The position numbers were made by a program, and so were the translations under genes. The notes beneath the pieces are model-generated. The model was given only the letters and a program-made list of their open reading frames with translations, was not told the DNA's origin and made no database searches. A stretch of 24,536 nucleotides of DNA from Planctomycetota bacterium (GTDB taxonomy: Bacteria > Planctomycetota > Phycisphaerae > UBA1845 > UTPLA1), in contig JADJRI010000057.1 in NCBI GenBank assembly GCA_016712275.1, forward strand, positions 1 to 24,536, in the 5' to 3' direction. Shown piece after piece: positions 10,610-18,200 of this stretch. Numbering within the stretch: position 1 is the stretch's first letter; each line of letters begins with the position of its first letter.

Positions 10610-10888
10610 TCAACCAACCATCTTTCCGAGCGAACCCGCGAGGCCGTTGCAAACGACCAGCGCAAAGAAGGTGAAACCTTCGATGAGCGCCGCCGCGATG
10701 ATGAGCGACGTAAAGATGCGTCCGCCCGCCTCGGGCTGTCGGGCGATGCCGCCCATCGCCTCGCCGGCGAGATGACCGATGCCCTTTGCGGCGCCGATCG
10801 TAACGAGGCCCGCGCCGAGCCCCGCGCCAAGGGCCACAAGACCCTTGTCACCCATCAACTGGGTGCCTTCTGCAAGAATATCCAACAT
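10610..10888 (-). CDS. atpE: F-type ATP synthase subunit c
   Basis: Subunit c forms the membrane rotor ring that carries protons. The start is ATG 10888, supported by the best ribosome site in the operon, AGAGGAG 7 bases upstream; an in-frame extension to 11017 has no support. The 92-residue protein is a two-helix hairpin. Helix 1 is the Gly/Ala-rich GAGLGAGLVTIGAAKGIG, the loop is GGIARQPEAGGRI with the conserved Arg-Gln-Pro, and helix 2 is IIAAALIEGFTFFALVV with the ion-binding Glu at residue 70. The Glu is followed by Gly rather than Ser/Thr, and helix 1 has no Gln at the Na+-ligand position, so proton rather than sodium coupling is expected. The frame is intact. Confidence 0.97.
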   Translation of the reverse strand: MLDILAEGTQLMGDKGLVALGAGLGAGLVTIGAAKGIGHLAGEAMGGIARQPEAGGRIFTSLIIAAALIEGFTFFALVVCNGLAGSLGKMVG

Positions 10889-11035
10889 GTTGCGACTCCT
10901 CTGTTCGGCCAAAACCCCGGCCGTTGGGGATGAATGATCTTTGTCGGCATTTGTCAAAGTATGGCCAGGACACCGACTATCCCAACCGCTGCTTGTTTTC
11001 CGATCGTGCGGGAACAACGTTCGACCGCGATCGGA

Positions 11036-12136
11036 TTAGTGTTCCGGCGAAACCGACGCGCCAATAAAAAGCGTCGTCAAAAACGTAAAGATGTATGCCT
11101 GCAGGAATGCGACGAACAATTCAAGGCAACTCAATGCCGCGCATCCGACAGCGACGAGCGGGCCAACCGTGGACTTCATGGCCATTCCGCTAAGCCCGCC
11201 AATCAGCGCCAAGATGGAGGCAAGCACCACATGCCCGGCGACCATATTGGCGAACAAACGAATGGCCAGCGCGAACGGCTTGATCACGGCGCCGACCATC
11301 TCGAGGCCAAGAAGAATGGCCCACATAATGACGTCCGCAATTAACAATAGAAATGCACCGGGCCCATCAACCTTGGCGGGCTTGAAAACATGCGGTGCAA
11401 AGTTCCAAACGTACAAGACCGGCGCCGCAGCAAGAGCGGCCGGTGGTGCCATGCCTTTGTCAACTGAATGGTGCCCCGGATGCTCGGTGTCATGGGCAAG
11501 ACCGAATTCGTGCCCCTGACCGTGAAGGGCATGTTCCTCCTCATGCTCGTGATGATGACCGTAAGTGCCGGCCACCAAATCCATGTACACCTGCTTCGCA
11601 CCCGAAAAGTGAATCATCAGAAATGCACAAAATGCCAATCCGGCGGTAATCATGATGTTGCCGGTGGCGGTCCCGCCCAAATGCAGCACTCTGCCGCTTG
11701 TGGCATAGCCGACCATATCGCCCAGCGGAATCATGCCAAGCAGGTTGCACGTCAAGATATAGAAGAAGGCAGTCCACAGAAACGGCATGAAGCGATCCGT
11801 CTTGTCCCCCAGCACCGGGCGAACGACATCGTTCCGGATGAACTGCATCATGGCTTCGATGAGATTCGTGAATCCCGTGGGCACGCTCTTCGATGGTCCG
11901 GCCGATGACATTGCCGCATACCGCCGTCCCATCACAAAAAAGATGAGCAGCACGACGACCGCGGCAACCAATGTCATGAACAGTTGATTGGTGAAATAGG
12001 TGTCGTGCGGCTTGATCGTAAACAGGTTGAGGGGCGCGCTGAAATCGATATTCCAGTGCATCAGTGGCTCTTTGCTGAGCGGATGCGGAAGCACGTGGTC
12101 GAGCGGATCGCCGCTGGCGAAAATGAACGTATTCAC
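11036..12136 (-). CDS. atpB: F-type ATP synthase subunit a with a histidine-rich loop
   Basis: Subunit a forms the proton half-channels next to the c-ring. The ORF has 366 residues, much longer than the 240-270 of most bacteria. The start is GTG 12136, overlapping the upstream gene's stop as GTGA; the early DPLDHVLPHPL, which I recall as a recurrent motif in planctomycete a subunits, supports this start over ATG 12061. Landmarks are WTAFFYILTCNLLGMIP and IKPFALAIRLFANMVAGH with the essential Arg (293). Between the third and fourth helical blocks (residues 194-223) is an insertion with 11 histidines in 30 residues, also rich in Glu and Gly. Such a stretch could bind metal or buffer protons, but no function is proven. 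The frame is intact. Confidence 0.96.
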   Translation of the reverse strand: MNTFIFASGDPLDHVLPHPLSKEPLMHWNIDFSAPLNLFTIKPHDTYFTNQLFMTLVAAVVVLLIFFVMGRRYAAMSSAGPSKSVPTGFTNLIEAMMQFIRNDVVRPVLGDKTDRFMPFLWTAFFYILTCNLLGMIPLGDMVGYATSGRVLHLGGTATGNIMITAGLAFCAFLMIHFSGAKQVYMDLVAGTYGHHHEHEEEHALHGQGHEFGLAHDTEHPGHHSVDKGMAPPAALAAAPVLYVWNFAPHVFKPAKVDGPGAFLLLIADVIMWAILLGLEMVGAVIKPFALAIRLFANMVAGHVVLASILALIGGLSGMAMKSTVGPLVAVGCAALSCLELFVAFLQAYIFTFLTTLFIGASVSPEH

Positions 12137-12553
12137 GAGGCGATGCCCTCACTTCGCGGGGGAGTCGGACGATAGAACTTCTTGATCGCAATCACCCCGA
12201 AGGTTGTATCGATGGCCAGAACGATCAAATAATAAATGACCGCCCAGAATAAGAACGATTCAAATTGCGGTTGCAATAGAACCTGATAGCCGACCATGCT
12301 TCCCATCGTCAGGAAAAGCCGGAGCCCCATGCCCTGCCAGTGCGGCCGATCCGATCTGGTCCGGCCAGCGCGGTGCGACAATCATGATCGGCAGAAATGC
12401 AATCACGGCCGACGCGAGGCAGATGGCCGCAATGACCAGCATGCTGTTCACACCCTCGGCGCCCCAGCGTGATTGTGTCGGCGCATAGCCAACGGCGGCC
12501 GTGACAATGACGGCGAAAAACAAACATGAGATGCAGATAATCGAAAGCTTCAA
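12133..12553 (-). CDS. atpI: AtpI-like small membrane protein of the ATP synthase operon (one frameshift)
   Basis: A four-helix membrane protein of about 140 residues sits between atpZ and atpB, the usual place of AtpI. The start is probably TTG 12553 (then KLSIICISC), since the first helix begins at once and no ATG precedes it. The frame from 12553 gives helices LFFAVIVTAAVGYA and MLVIAAICLASAVIAFLPIMIV and then derails after AALAG at about 12340. The other frame resumes as MGLRLFLTMGSMVGYQ and FWAVIYYLIVLAIDTTFGVIAIKKFY, ending at the stop at 12133. One extra base explains this. AtpI proteins help c-ring assembly or Mg2+/Ca2+ supply in other bacteria. Identity is assigned mainly from position, size and topology. 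Confidence 0.7.
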
Positions 12554-12560
12554 ATCCGGG

Positions 12561-12800
12561 TTACCGATTCAGTTTTTCCAACTGTTTGATCATCGTAAAC
12601 AGGCCGAGGCCCATGCCGAGAATCAATCCCATGAAAATGCCCCAAGGGTCGGAGCCGTATCGTTCGTCCACCTTCAATCCCAAATAGCCGAAAATCAGGA
12701 GACAACCGACGAATTCAAAACCCAACGCACTGTACCGCATGCCAATGACGTAGAATTTCGCGTCGTTCTTGTCTTTCTCAGGCTGTTTGGGCTCCTCCAT
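12561..12800 (-). CDS. atpZ: AtpZ-like (ATPase_gene1 family) small membrane protein, first gene of the atp operon
   Basis: The 79-residue protein starts at ATG 12800 (MEEPKQPEKDK). An in-frame extension to 12938 would run over the promoter and is rejected. A charged head is followed by two helices, LGFEFVGCLLIFGYLGLKVD and WGIFMGLILGMGLGLFTMIK, joined by a short loop with ERYGSDPWG. This is the layout of the AtpZ/ATPase_gene1 family, often found at the head of F-ATPase operons and thought to act with AtpI. It ends 7 bases before the atpI-like start. No strong Shine-Dalgarno is visible. Confidence 0.82.
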   Translation of the reverse strand: MEEPKQPEKDKNDAKFYVIGMRYSALGFEFVGCLLIFGYLGLKVDERYGSDPWGIFMGLILGMGLGLFTMIKQLEKLNR

Positions 12801-12903
12801 TTGGACTTTGTGAAAAAAAGTACGAAGTCCGTGCCAAAAAAACAGCGGGTTTTTGCCTTGCCCACTGTTAGCGCAGTGCAATTGGGCCACCGCGAGCCGC
12901 CGG

Positions 12904-12932
12904 AGTCTAGCGAAGATTTGCGGGGGTGTCAA
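12904..12932 (-). promoter_or_regulatory. Sigma-70-type promoter of the ATP synthase operon
   Basis: On the minus strand a perfect -35 box TTGACA (12932-12927) is followed by a 17-base spacer and a -10 box TAGACT (12909-12904, 4 of 6 consensus bases). Transcription would start near 12897, giving a leader of about 97 bases before atpZ. The leader ends in a weak 6-bp inverted repeat (GGACTT, 12803-12808 with 12825-12830) next to the start codon. The rest of the 330-base divergent gap (12801-13129) holds nothing else I recognise except the possible -10 of the next gene. Confidence 0.72.
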
Positions 12933-13116
12933 TAGCAAGGGGCTACGGTTTTTCGATCTTCAAAACTCCATAAGGCAAAATAATCCGGCCGTCGAGCTGA
13001 TTCGTCCCTCATTCGACGTGGACCCAATCGGATTCCAAATAGCCTTGTTTTTTGCTCATTCTTGCATAGTCTGGCATTCGCAGTCACATTTTTGTGCCCC
13101 TTGTTGCAATCAGCTT

Positions 13117-13122
13117 TACAAT
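13117..13122 (+). promoter_or_regulatory. Possible -10 box of the acyl-CoA dehydrogenase-like gene (leaderless arrangement)
   Basis: TACAAT lies only 7 bases before the ATG at 13130. If used, transcription would begin at or next to the start codon and the mRNA would have no leader. The only -35 candidate, TTGTGC at 13092-13097, has a poor 19-base spacer. No Shine-Dalgarno is visible before the ATG, consistent with but not proof of leaderless translation. Confidence 0.3.
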
Positions 13123-13129
13123 ACCTGAC

Positions 13130-14212
13130 ATGCCCACGCCACTCGAACAACTGACAAGAAACCTTGCAAAGCTGGCCACCCATTACGACATGCTCGGCGA
13201 ATGGCCGGCCCAATCGCTGGAACTCTTGGGAGCGGCCGGTGGATGGACCTGGGCCATTCCACAGCGATTCGGAGGGCTGGGGTTGGATCCGGCATCGCAA
13301 ATGCTGGCCTACGAAGCAGTTGCAGCGGGGTCCATGTCCTGTGCGCTCATCCTGACGCAGCGCGATGGGGCCTGTGAATTCATCGTCGAATCGGATAACG
13401 AGGAGGCGAAATCCGCGCTGCTGCCCAAACTGAATTCGAACTCCGTTTTCGCCACCATCGGCATCAGCCATTTGACCACAAGCCTTCGCGCGGGGAGCTC
13501 TGCCCTGACGGCCGTTCGCGAAGATGATCATTACATTCTGAATGGATGCATTCCCTGGGTCACCGGGGCCGTGAACAGTGATTGCATCGTGACGGCCGCT
13601 CTGGAGCCGGGCGTTGGACAAATCCTGGTCTGTCTGCCGGTGTCGCTCGAGGGGGTTCAAATCGATGCGCCCATGAAGCTGATGGCTGTCGAAAATGCAC
13701 TTACTTCGGAAGTGCATTGCCGCAATGTTCGGATCAGCCGCGAGCATTTGCTGCGAAAATCCGCCGCGGATGTGCTCAAGAGACGATCACCGGTGAAATC
13801 GCTCGTCGTCGCGGCAACGGGAATCGGTCTTGCGGGAGCGCTGATTCGCGACATCCAGGTGCATGCAGTTGGCGCGGACTCAAAGATTCGCGAGTTCGCG
13901 GAGGAGGCCGGCGTTCGCTATGCGGCAACCCGCGAGCGAATCATGGGCTTCGCGGCGGAATTGGGCAATGAGAATTCGGAAATCCCTAAAACGGAGCTGC
14001 GCGTAGCCGTGAATGACCTGCTCCTAAGGTTGGCGATCGCGGCGACAACCGTCGGCAAGGGAAGCGGGTTTATTCGCCAGCGCGATACGCAGCGGCTGGC
14101 GCGCGAAGCCATGTTCTTTCTCGTCTGGTCGGCCACGGAGGATGTCAGGGTAAAGTCACTCGCGTCGTTCCTGGAACGGCCGGAGCCGGAAATAAGATCA
14201 ATGCCACTCTGA
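13130..14212 (+). CDS. Acyl-CoA dehydrogenase-like flavoprotein
   Basis: The 360-residue protein starts at ATG 13130; a GTG at 13094 in frame is less likely. It follows the acyl-CoA dehydrogenase fold order: an N-terminal helical domain with WAIPQRFGGLGL (41-52), a middle beta domain with HYILNGCIPWVTGA (134-147), and a C-terminal helical domain. The usual flavin/substrate-loop motif T-E-P-x-x-G-S-D is replaced by GISHLTTSLRAGSS (111-124), and the K of the normal G-x-K-x-W-I-T motif is Pro. The C-terminal half lacks a recognisable catalytic Glu motif. It may therefore be a divergent family member with another substrate, perhaps closer to flavin monooxygenase-type relatives. It stands alone, divergent from the atp operon. 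Substrate unknown. Confidence 0.72.
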   Translation: MPTPLEQLTRNLAKLATHYDMLGEWPAQSLELLGAAGGWTWAIPQRFGGLGLDPASQMLAYEAVAAGSMSCALILTQRDGACEFIVESDNEEAKSALLPKLNSNSVFATIGISHLTTSLRAGSSALTAVREDDHYILNGCIPWVTGAVNSDCIVTAALEPGVGQILVCLPVSLEGVQIDAPMKLMAVENALTSEVHCRNVRISREHLLRKSAADVLKRRSPVKSLVVAATGIGLAGALIRDIQVHAVGADSKIREFAEEAGVRYAATRERIMGFAAELGNENSEIPKTELRVAVNDLLLRLAIAATTVGKGSGFIRQRDTQRLAREAMFFLVWSATEDVRVKSLASFLERPEPEIRSMPL

Positions 14213-14279
14213 TGGCATCATTTTAACAGGGAATCTCGCGAATAACGCGCGACCCCTGAATTGCTTCTGCACGGTGATT

Positions 14280-15464
14280 TCATTCGGCCATCTTTTCCAG
14301 CGATTCTTCAGAAACCGACTCGGGCGGGCGCTCAAGCCCGAGCCACGGCACAAGAATGCCCGGCAACGACCATACGATTTGAACAAGGCGCGTCGACAGC
14401 GTCAGCGCAAGCATGGTCGAGTAATCGCACCAGTCGCCCTGAACCAGAACGCGGATGAATACGGCCTCCATCAGGCCAAATCCCTGAAAACTGATCGGAA
14501 TCGCCGCAAAAAGAAACCCGACGACGGTCGAAATGAGAATAGCAACATACAAGTCGGCTTCGGTAAACTGCCCGAACGCATGAATGCCAAATCCCTTTGC
14601 GAGAAAGTAAACATAAGTAACCAGACATGCATGGCTCAGCAGCGTCACCGCCAATGCGAGAATGGCTTCAACTTTGTGAAAGCGGAAGCTGAAGGTCGTT
14701 TCGTCAATTCGACGGATTTTCTCCGCAAACGGAAGCTTGCCCAACCAGTGATCATATCGAATGAGCGTGCGCAATCGGCGCGAGAAAAACAGCAACCCCG
14801 CGGCGATCAAACCGACCGTAAGATAGCCGACCACCTGGCCATAGGTTCCGATTCGACCCGTGCGCCCGGCAATCATCAAAACAACGGCCGCGATCAAGAG
14901 AAAGCTGATGAGCCCCACTACGCGATCGAGTACCACAATGGTGACACCCTGAACCCTTTTCGAAGTGCGCTTGGCGATGTGATAGGCCTTGTAGAGGTCG
15001 CCCCCGGTCGATCCGGGCATGGCGAAATTGAAGAAATTGCCGGCGAAGGTCAGAAGGATCGCATCGCGCAAACTGAGCGGAATCTCCTGCGTTGCCAGAA
15101 GAAGACGAAGGCGCCACGCCAGAATGCACGCAACCGGAGCCATCATGACCAGTGCCCAGCCGGTCCATGACCAATCCGCGTTTCGTATGACCGCCTTCAA
15201 GCCCCGCTCGATACGGGCCTCGGTCGGATCGAGCTTTTTCGGATTCTTCGGCGGCACAAATGCAACATCGCGCTCGATGCCGGTCTGCGTATCCTTGACC
15301 CGCAGTGAACCGGACGATTCAGAAACAATGAGATACTTGGCGCTTTCGGCAGGCACCACCAGGTAGTCATTGAGAGACACCTTGGTGCTGAGGTAATAGA
15401 GCGCGCCCGCGCACACGGCAAGTTTCAACAGGCGGAGAATCCACTTCTTTACGGGCGCGGACAA
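14280..15464 (-). CDS. Lysylphosphatidylglycerol synthase TM / AglD-type flippase-like membrane protein
   Basis: The 394-residue protein starts at TTG 15464, supported by GAGGAG 7 bases upstream. TM1 (residues 9-25) is followed by a soluble stretch of about 70 residues. Then come the family's helices, with the hallmark NFFNFAMPGSTGGDLYKAYH (143-162) and VVLDRVVGLISFLL, and later PISFQGFGLMEAVF. This membrane domain is shared by MprF-type flippases, AglD-like archaeal proteins and UPF0104 proteins; no LPG-synthase catalytic domain is attached. Known relatives flip or help process lipids, so envelope lipid or glycolipid handling is the likely role. It lies 123 bases downstream of another polytopic membrane protein on the same strand and may be cotranscribed. 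Frame intact. Confidence 0.82.
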   Translation of the reverse strand: MSAPVKKWILRLLKLAVCAGALYYLSTKVSLNDYLVVPAESAKYLIVSESSGSLRVKDTQTGIERDVAFVPPKNPKKLDPTEARIERGLKAVIRNADWSWTGWALVMMAPVACILAWRLRLLLATQEIPLSLRDAILLTFAGNFFNFAMPGSTGGDLYKAYHIAKRTSKRVQGVTIVVLDRVVGLISFLLIAAVVLMIAGRTGRIGTYGQVVGYLTVGLIAAGLLFFSRRLRTLIRYDHWLGKLPFAEKIRRIDETTFSFRFHKVEAILALAVTLLSHACLVTYVYFLAKGFGIHAFGQFTEADLYVAILISTVVGFLFAAIPISFQGFGLMEAVFIRVLVQGDWCDYSTMLALTLSTRLVQIVWSLPGILVPWLGLERPPESVSEESLEKMAE

Positions 15465-15587
15465 TCAATGGCTCCTCGTGACATCAGCGGGGCAGCTTAG
15501 CAAGGGCGGGCGGGTCGGGCAAACCGGTCTTATGTGATTGGATGGGCGAATTGCGTGCGAAACCGGCCAATTGGGCGGCGTTGATTG

Positions 15588-17172
15588 TCACCGATTGCCT
15601 GCAGCCGCGGAGGCATTGCGAACGAACAGCGCCGCCGTGGCGTCGCGATGAATCGCCGACCAATTCGCCGATGTCGTCAAGTGTTTTGCAGCGGGCGAAT
15701 CACTTCGCACAAGGGCATAGCCGATTCCACGGTAAATGGACTCCCCGTCGATTCGCTCCGGATGCTTCAGAAGCTCGACATATCTCAGAAGCCCCGAGTC
15801 GCGGTACAACTCACAGCGGTCGTCGATGTACACGCGAGCGCGTGGAGCTTTGTAAATGAGATAGCCGCCGTAACGCATGTCATTAAGCACGCGGTTGGCC
15901 CGGGATGTGCCGCAAAATGTCGGGTTCAATACGGCCGTCGCTTCAACCGGCCAATATGCGGAATCGAGTCGGCACCATTCGCCCCGAAGACCGGCACGGT
16001 GATGCGCTGCCTGAGTAGGAGAGAGACCATCACGATCAGGAGTGCCAAGGGCGCGAGCGCAGTCAACCATCGGCGTAAGCCAGATTGCATGCTTGCGCGC
16101 GGCTGACGCGAGCATGTCGATGGGCCTTGCTGGCTATTTGGAGGAGCAGGCTGGCCTGAATTCGACCGCCATTTCAAAAACGGCGAATGAGCGACCATGT
16201 CCAGGATGACCACGGCCGCAACAAGGGCAAAGATCGGCGCGTGACGAATACGCGAAAGGGCCAGAACAAACCAGATGGCCGGCAGGAGCCATGTCGACTT
16301 CACACCCGTGCGAACTGATTTCCCAAGGAGCACAAAATACACGCCGGCAATGGTCAAGATGATGGCACCCTGTGCCGTAAGAAGATCGGTGGCCGCATGT
16401 TCGATGATCAGTTTGGGCAACACCTTCGAGTCCATGAGACCGAGCCACGTCCGGGGAAGCGAAACGCCAAACGGATTCGCCAGTATGGCTACGGTCGATA
16501 AGCCAACTGCGATGCCAATCCAAAGTGGACGCGGCGTAACATGTCCATCGGGTCGCCGCAAAAATCCGGGACGGCACAACAGGGCAAGTGCGAACACCAC
16601 CAGCGATGCTAGGCCGCCCAGCGCGCCGCCATGCAGGTTGGTCCACAGTGCAATCACAAGCGGCACAACGAGGAGGTACTTCGATGAAACCCGGCCCGCC
16701 TCGATGTCGCACAGCATGCCGTCCCGAATGTCATGAAGAGCAGAGTGACGATATGGGGCCGTGGCATGAAATGGTAACTGCCGGCCGCCGCAATGAAGAA
16801 CAGGAAAAGTACCGCAAGCGGCGCCGGCAACCCCGCGCGGGCCGATCGCGCAAACAGCATCGCAAAAATCCACGCGATCATGGCGCAGGCAATCAGCAGC
16901 AAACCATCGAGGCCCGCCAGGCGATGGATGAGTGCCATCGCGCATTCAGCAAGCCACTGCTGGGCGATCCACTCCTCGCCGGTTTGAGTAAAGCTGAATG
17001 TATCGGTTTGGATAATTTCATGCCGGTCCAGCATCCGCTCGCCGGCTACCGTATGCCAGAGCGTGCCGGGGTCGCGCATCATGCGCGTGCGGCCTGCGCA
17101 GAGCAGCCCGATGAGCACAATGAGGAAACAGACGAACGTCTGAGTTTTGATTCGGTCGTTTGCCGGTGGCAT
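15588..17172 (-). CDS. Uncharacterised polytopic membrane protein, GT-C-like (two frameshifts)
   Basis: About 525 residues are spread over three frames. The first segment (17172 to about 16730) begins MPPANDRIKTQ and after TM1 has DPGTLWHTVAGERMLD, TDTFSFTQTG and EWIAQQWLAECAMA. The second (to about 15965) has VPLVIALWTNLHGG and ILANPFGVSL and several helices. The third reads LDSAYWPVEATAVLN, LNDMRYGGYLIYKAPRARVYIDDRCELY and ends at 15588. This arrangement is common to a large unnamed bacterial family: an Asp after TM1, W-x-N-x-H-G, about ten helices, and a C-terminal D-D-R-x-E-x-Y block. It resembles lipid-linked sugar transferases of the GT-C type, but no activity is established. The two shifts look like single-base indels. 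Start ATG 17172 is divergent from the pilus cluster. Confidence 0.68.
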
Positions 17173-17441
17173 CGATACCCATATCGACCGCCGCGACAGT
17201 CGAGTGGCATTTCACATTGATGGAATGGCTTCACAAGTCCAAGTCGGCGTCCGCCAAACCTCGCACTTCCGATGGCCCAAATGCGTACAGGTGAATACCC
17301 GATGCAAATAAACATTTGCGGACGACGGGTATCGGACCTCGGAGAATTAGGGATTTGTCGATGTTCCGATCATCAACGTCTTCCTTGAAATTCATTCAAT
17401 CGATTATGGGTGTTCAATTTGGCCCAAAGGACGTCGCGCAT

Positions 17442-17468
17442 TTGTGCCGGACATATCTTAAAGATAAT
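17442..17468 (+). promoter_or_regulatory. Possible pilin promoter with overlapping 13-base palindrome
   Basis: A -10-like GATAAT (17463-17468) follows a weak -35-like TTGTGC (17442-17447) at a short 15-base spacing. Overlapping the -10 is the palindrome TATCTT-A-AAGATA (17454-17466), which could be an operator for a dimeric regulator. Evidence is pattern only. Confidence 0.35.
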
Positions 17469-17487
17469 TCCACACTGACCCGATAGC

Positions 17488-17514
17488 GGCGGTGACAAAG
17501 AATTGTCATCCGCC
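17488..17514 (+). promoter_or_regulatory. Stem-loop in the leader of the major pilin gene
   Basis: GGCGG plus TGACAA (17488-17498) pairs with TTGTCA, one bulged T, and CCGCC (17503-17514), giving an 11-bp stem with a 4-base AGAA loop. It ends 86 bases before the pilin ATG. If the promoter is upstream, it would be an mRNA leader hairpin that could stabilise an abundant transcript. The inner TGACAA/TTGTCA repeat could instead be a protein-binding site. Confidence 0.5.
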
Positions 17515-17600
17515 TCGCGGGACCGTCATGGCGGAATTTGGGAAGAGTTCAGATTGTCGCTTGGCGCTATCAGACGCCGTAACCTGAAGGGGGTTCTGAG

Positions 17601-18026
17601 ATGAGAAAGAAGGCATTTACCCTTGTCGAATTGTTGATTGTGGTCATCATCCTCGGCATCCTCGCCGCGGTGGTCATTCCGCAATTCAGCGATGCCAGCA
17701 CCGAGGCGCGAGACAGTTCGCTGGCCACAAACCTCGCCACGATCCGAGGCCAGATCGAACTTTATCGGTTGCAGCACAATGGCACATACCCCGCGTTCAC
17801 CACGTTTGCGAACCAGATGACGCAAAAGACCAATGCGGGCGGAACGGTCGGCACCGGCGCCGGCTACGACTTCGGACCCTACATGCAGCGGATTCCGAAC
17901 AATCCGTTCAGCAACACGAACAACGTCGTGAATTCGGGAACCGAAGCCTCGACGACCGCCTGGCACTACACCGAAACAACCGGCGCCTTCAAGGCGTTCG
18001 ACAGCGCGGCTCACTCGGCGCTCTAA
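17601..18026 (+). CDS. GspG-like major pilin/pseudopilin (type IV prepilin)
   Basis: The 141-residue prepilin starts at ATG 17601 with the strong ribosome site AAGGGGG about 8 bases upstream. A very short leader MRKKA is followed by the class III signal FTLVELLIVVIILGILAAVVIP. Prepilin peptidase would cut after Ala 5, giving mature Phe1 and the conserved Glu5. The first residue before the cut is Ala rather than the commoner Gly. After the helix come EARDSSLATNLATIRGQIELY and GPYMQRIPNNPF, patterns of the major pseudopilin GspG/type IV pilin group. As first gene of the cluster, with a strong ribosome site, a leader hairpin and its own terminator, it is likely the most abundant filament subunit. 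Frame intact. Confidence 0.9.
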   Translation: MRKKAFTLVELLIVVIILGILAAVVIPQFSDASTEARDSSLATNLATIRGQIELYRLQHNGTYPAFTTFANQMTQKTNAGGTVGTGAGYDFGPYMQRIPNNPFSNTNNVVNSGTEASTTAWHYTETTGAFKAFDSAAHSAL

Positions 18027-18067
18027 CGCAGAATTACCGACCCGCGACAATCTGTAAGAGGCAGGGG

Positions 18068-18105
18068 AGGCCGGGGCGGTCGTTCGACGATCGTCCCGGC
18101 CTTTT
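18068..18105 (+). terminator. Intrinsic terminator after the major pilin gene
   Basis: A 15-bp stem (AGGCCGGGGCGGTCG, 18068-18082, with 18088-18102, two G-T wobbles) and a TTCGA loop run directly into TTTT (18102-18105). It lies 42 bases after the pilin stop and 96 bases before the next prepilin. It should end most pilin transcripts, with read-through supplying the minor pilins at a lower level (inference). Confidence 0.85.
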
Positions 18106-18200
18106 CGATTATGGGAATCTTCGGCGGGAATTGCCGACGTCATCAAGAACTTGAATTGTATGATTGAGGTGCCGCCAGACCGGATCGAGGATTGCGGACC

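Larger units (their letters stand above)
17173..17600. other. Divergent intergenic region upstream of the pilus cluster
   Basis: This 428-base region has no supported gene. It separates the minus-strand membrane-protein gene from the major pilin. Its right half contains a possible promoter/operator and a leader stem-loop, listed separately. In its left half (17173-17420) I see nothing beyond unlikely short ORFs antisense to the neighbouring gene's end. Confidence 0.6.

Noticed and set aside
10610..10888. Sodium-coupled c-ring
   Set aside because: The residue after the key Glu is Gly, not Ser/Thr, and helix 1 lacks the Gln ligand, so proton coupling is the better reading.
10929..10957. TTGACA on the minus strand upstream of atpE as an internal promoter
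   Set aside because: The -35 is perfect, but the bases at the -10 position (TTCATC or ATTCAT) match the consensus poorly.
12929..13747. Minus-strand ORF of 272 codons over the acyl-CoA dehydrogenase-like gene and the atp promoter
   Set aside because: Overlaps a supported plus-strand gene and the promoter; no recognisable domain.
14213..14279. Terminator between the convergent acyl-CoA dehydrogenase-like and flippase-like genes
   Set aside because: Only a weak 5-bp stem (TCGCG/CGCGA) without a T-tract is visible.
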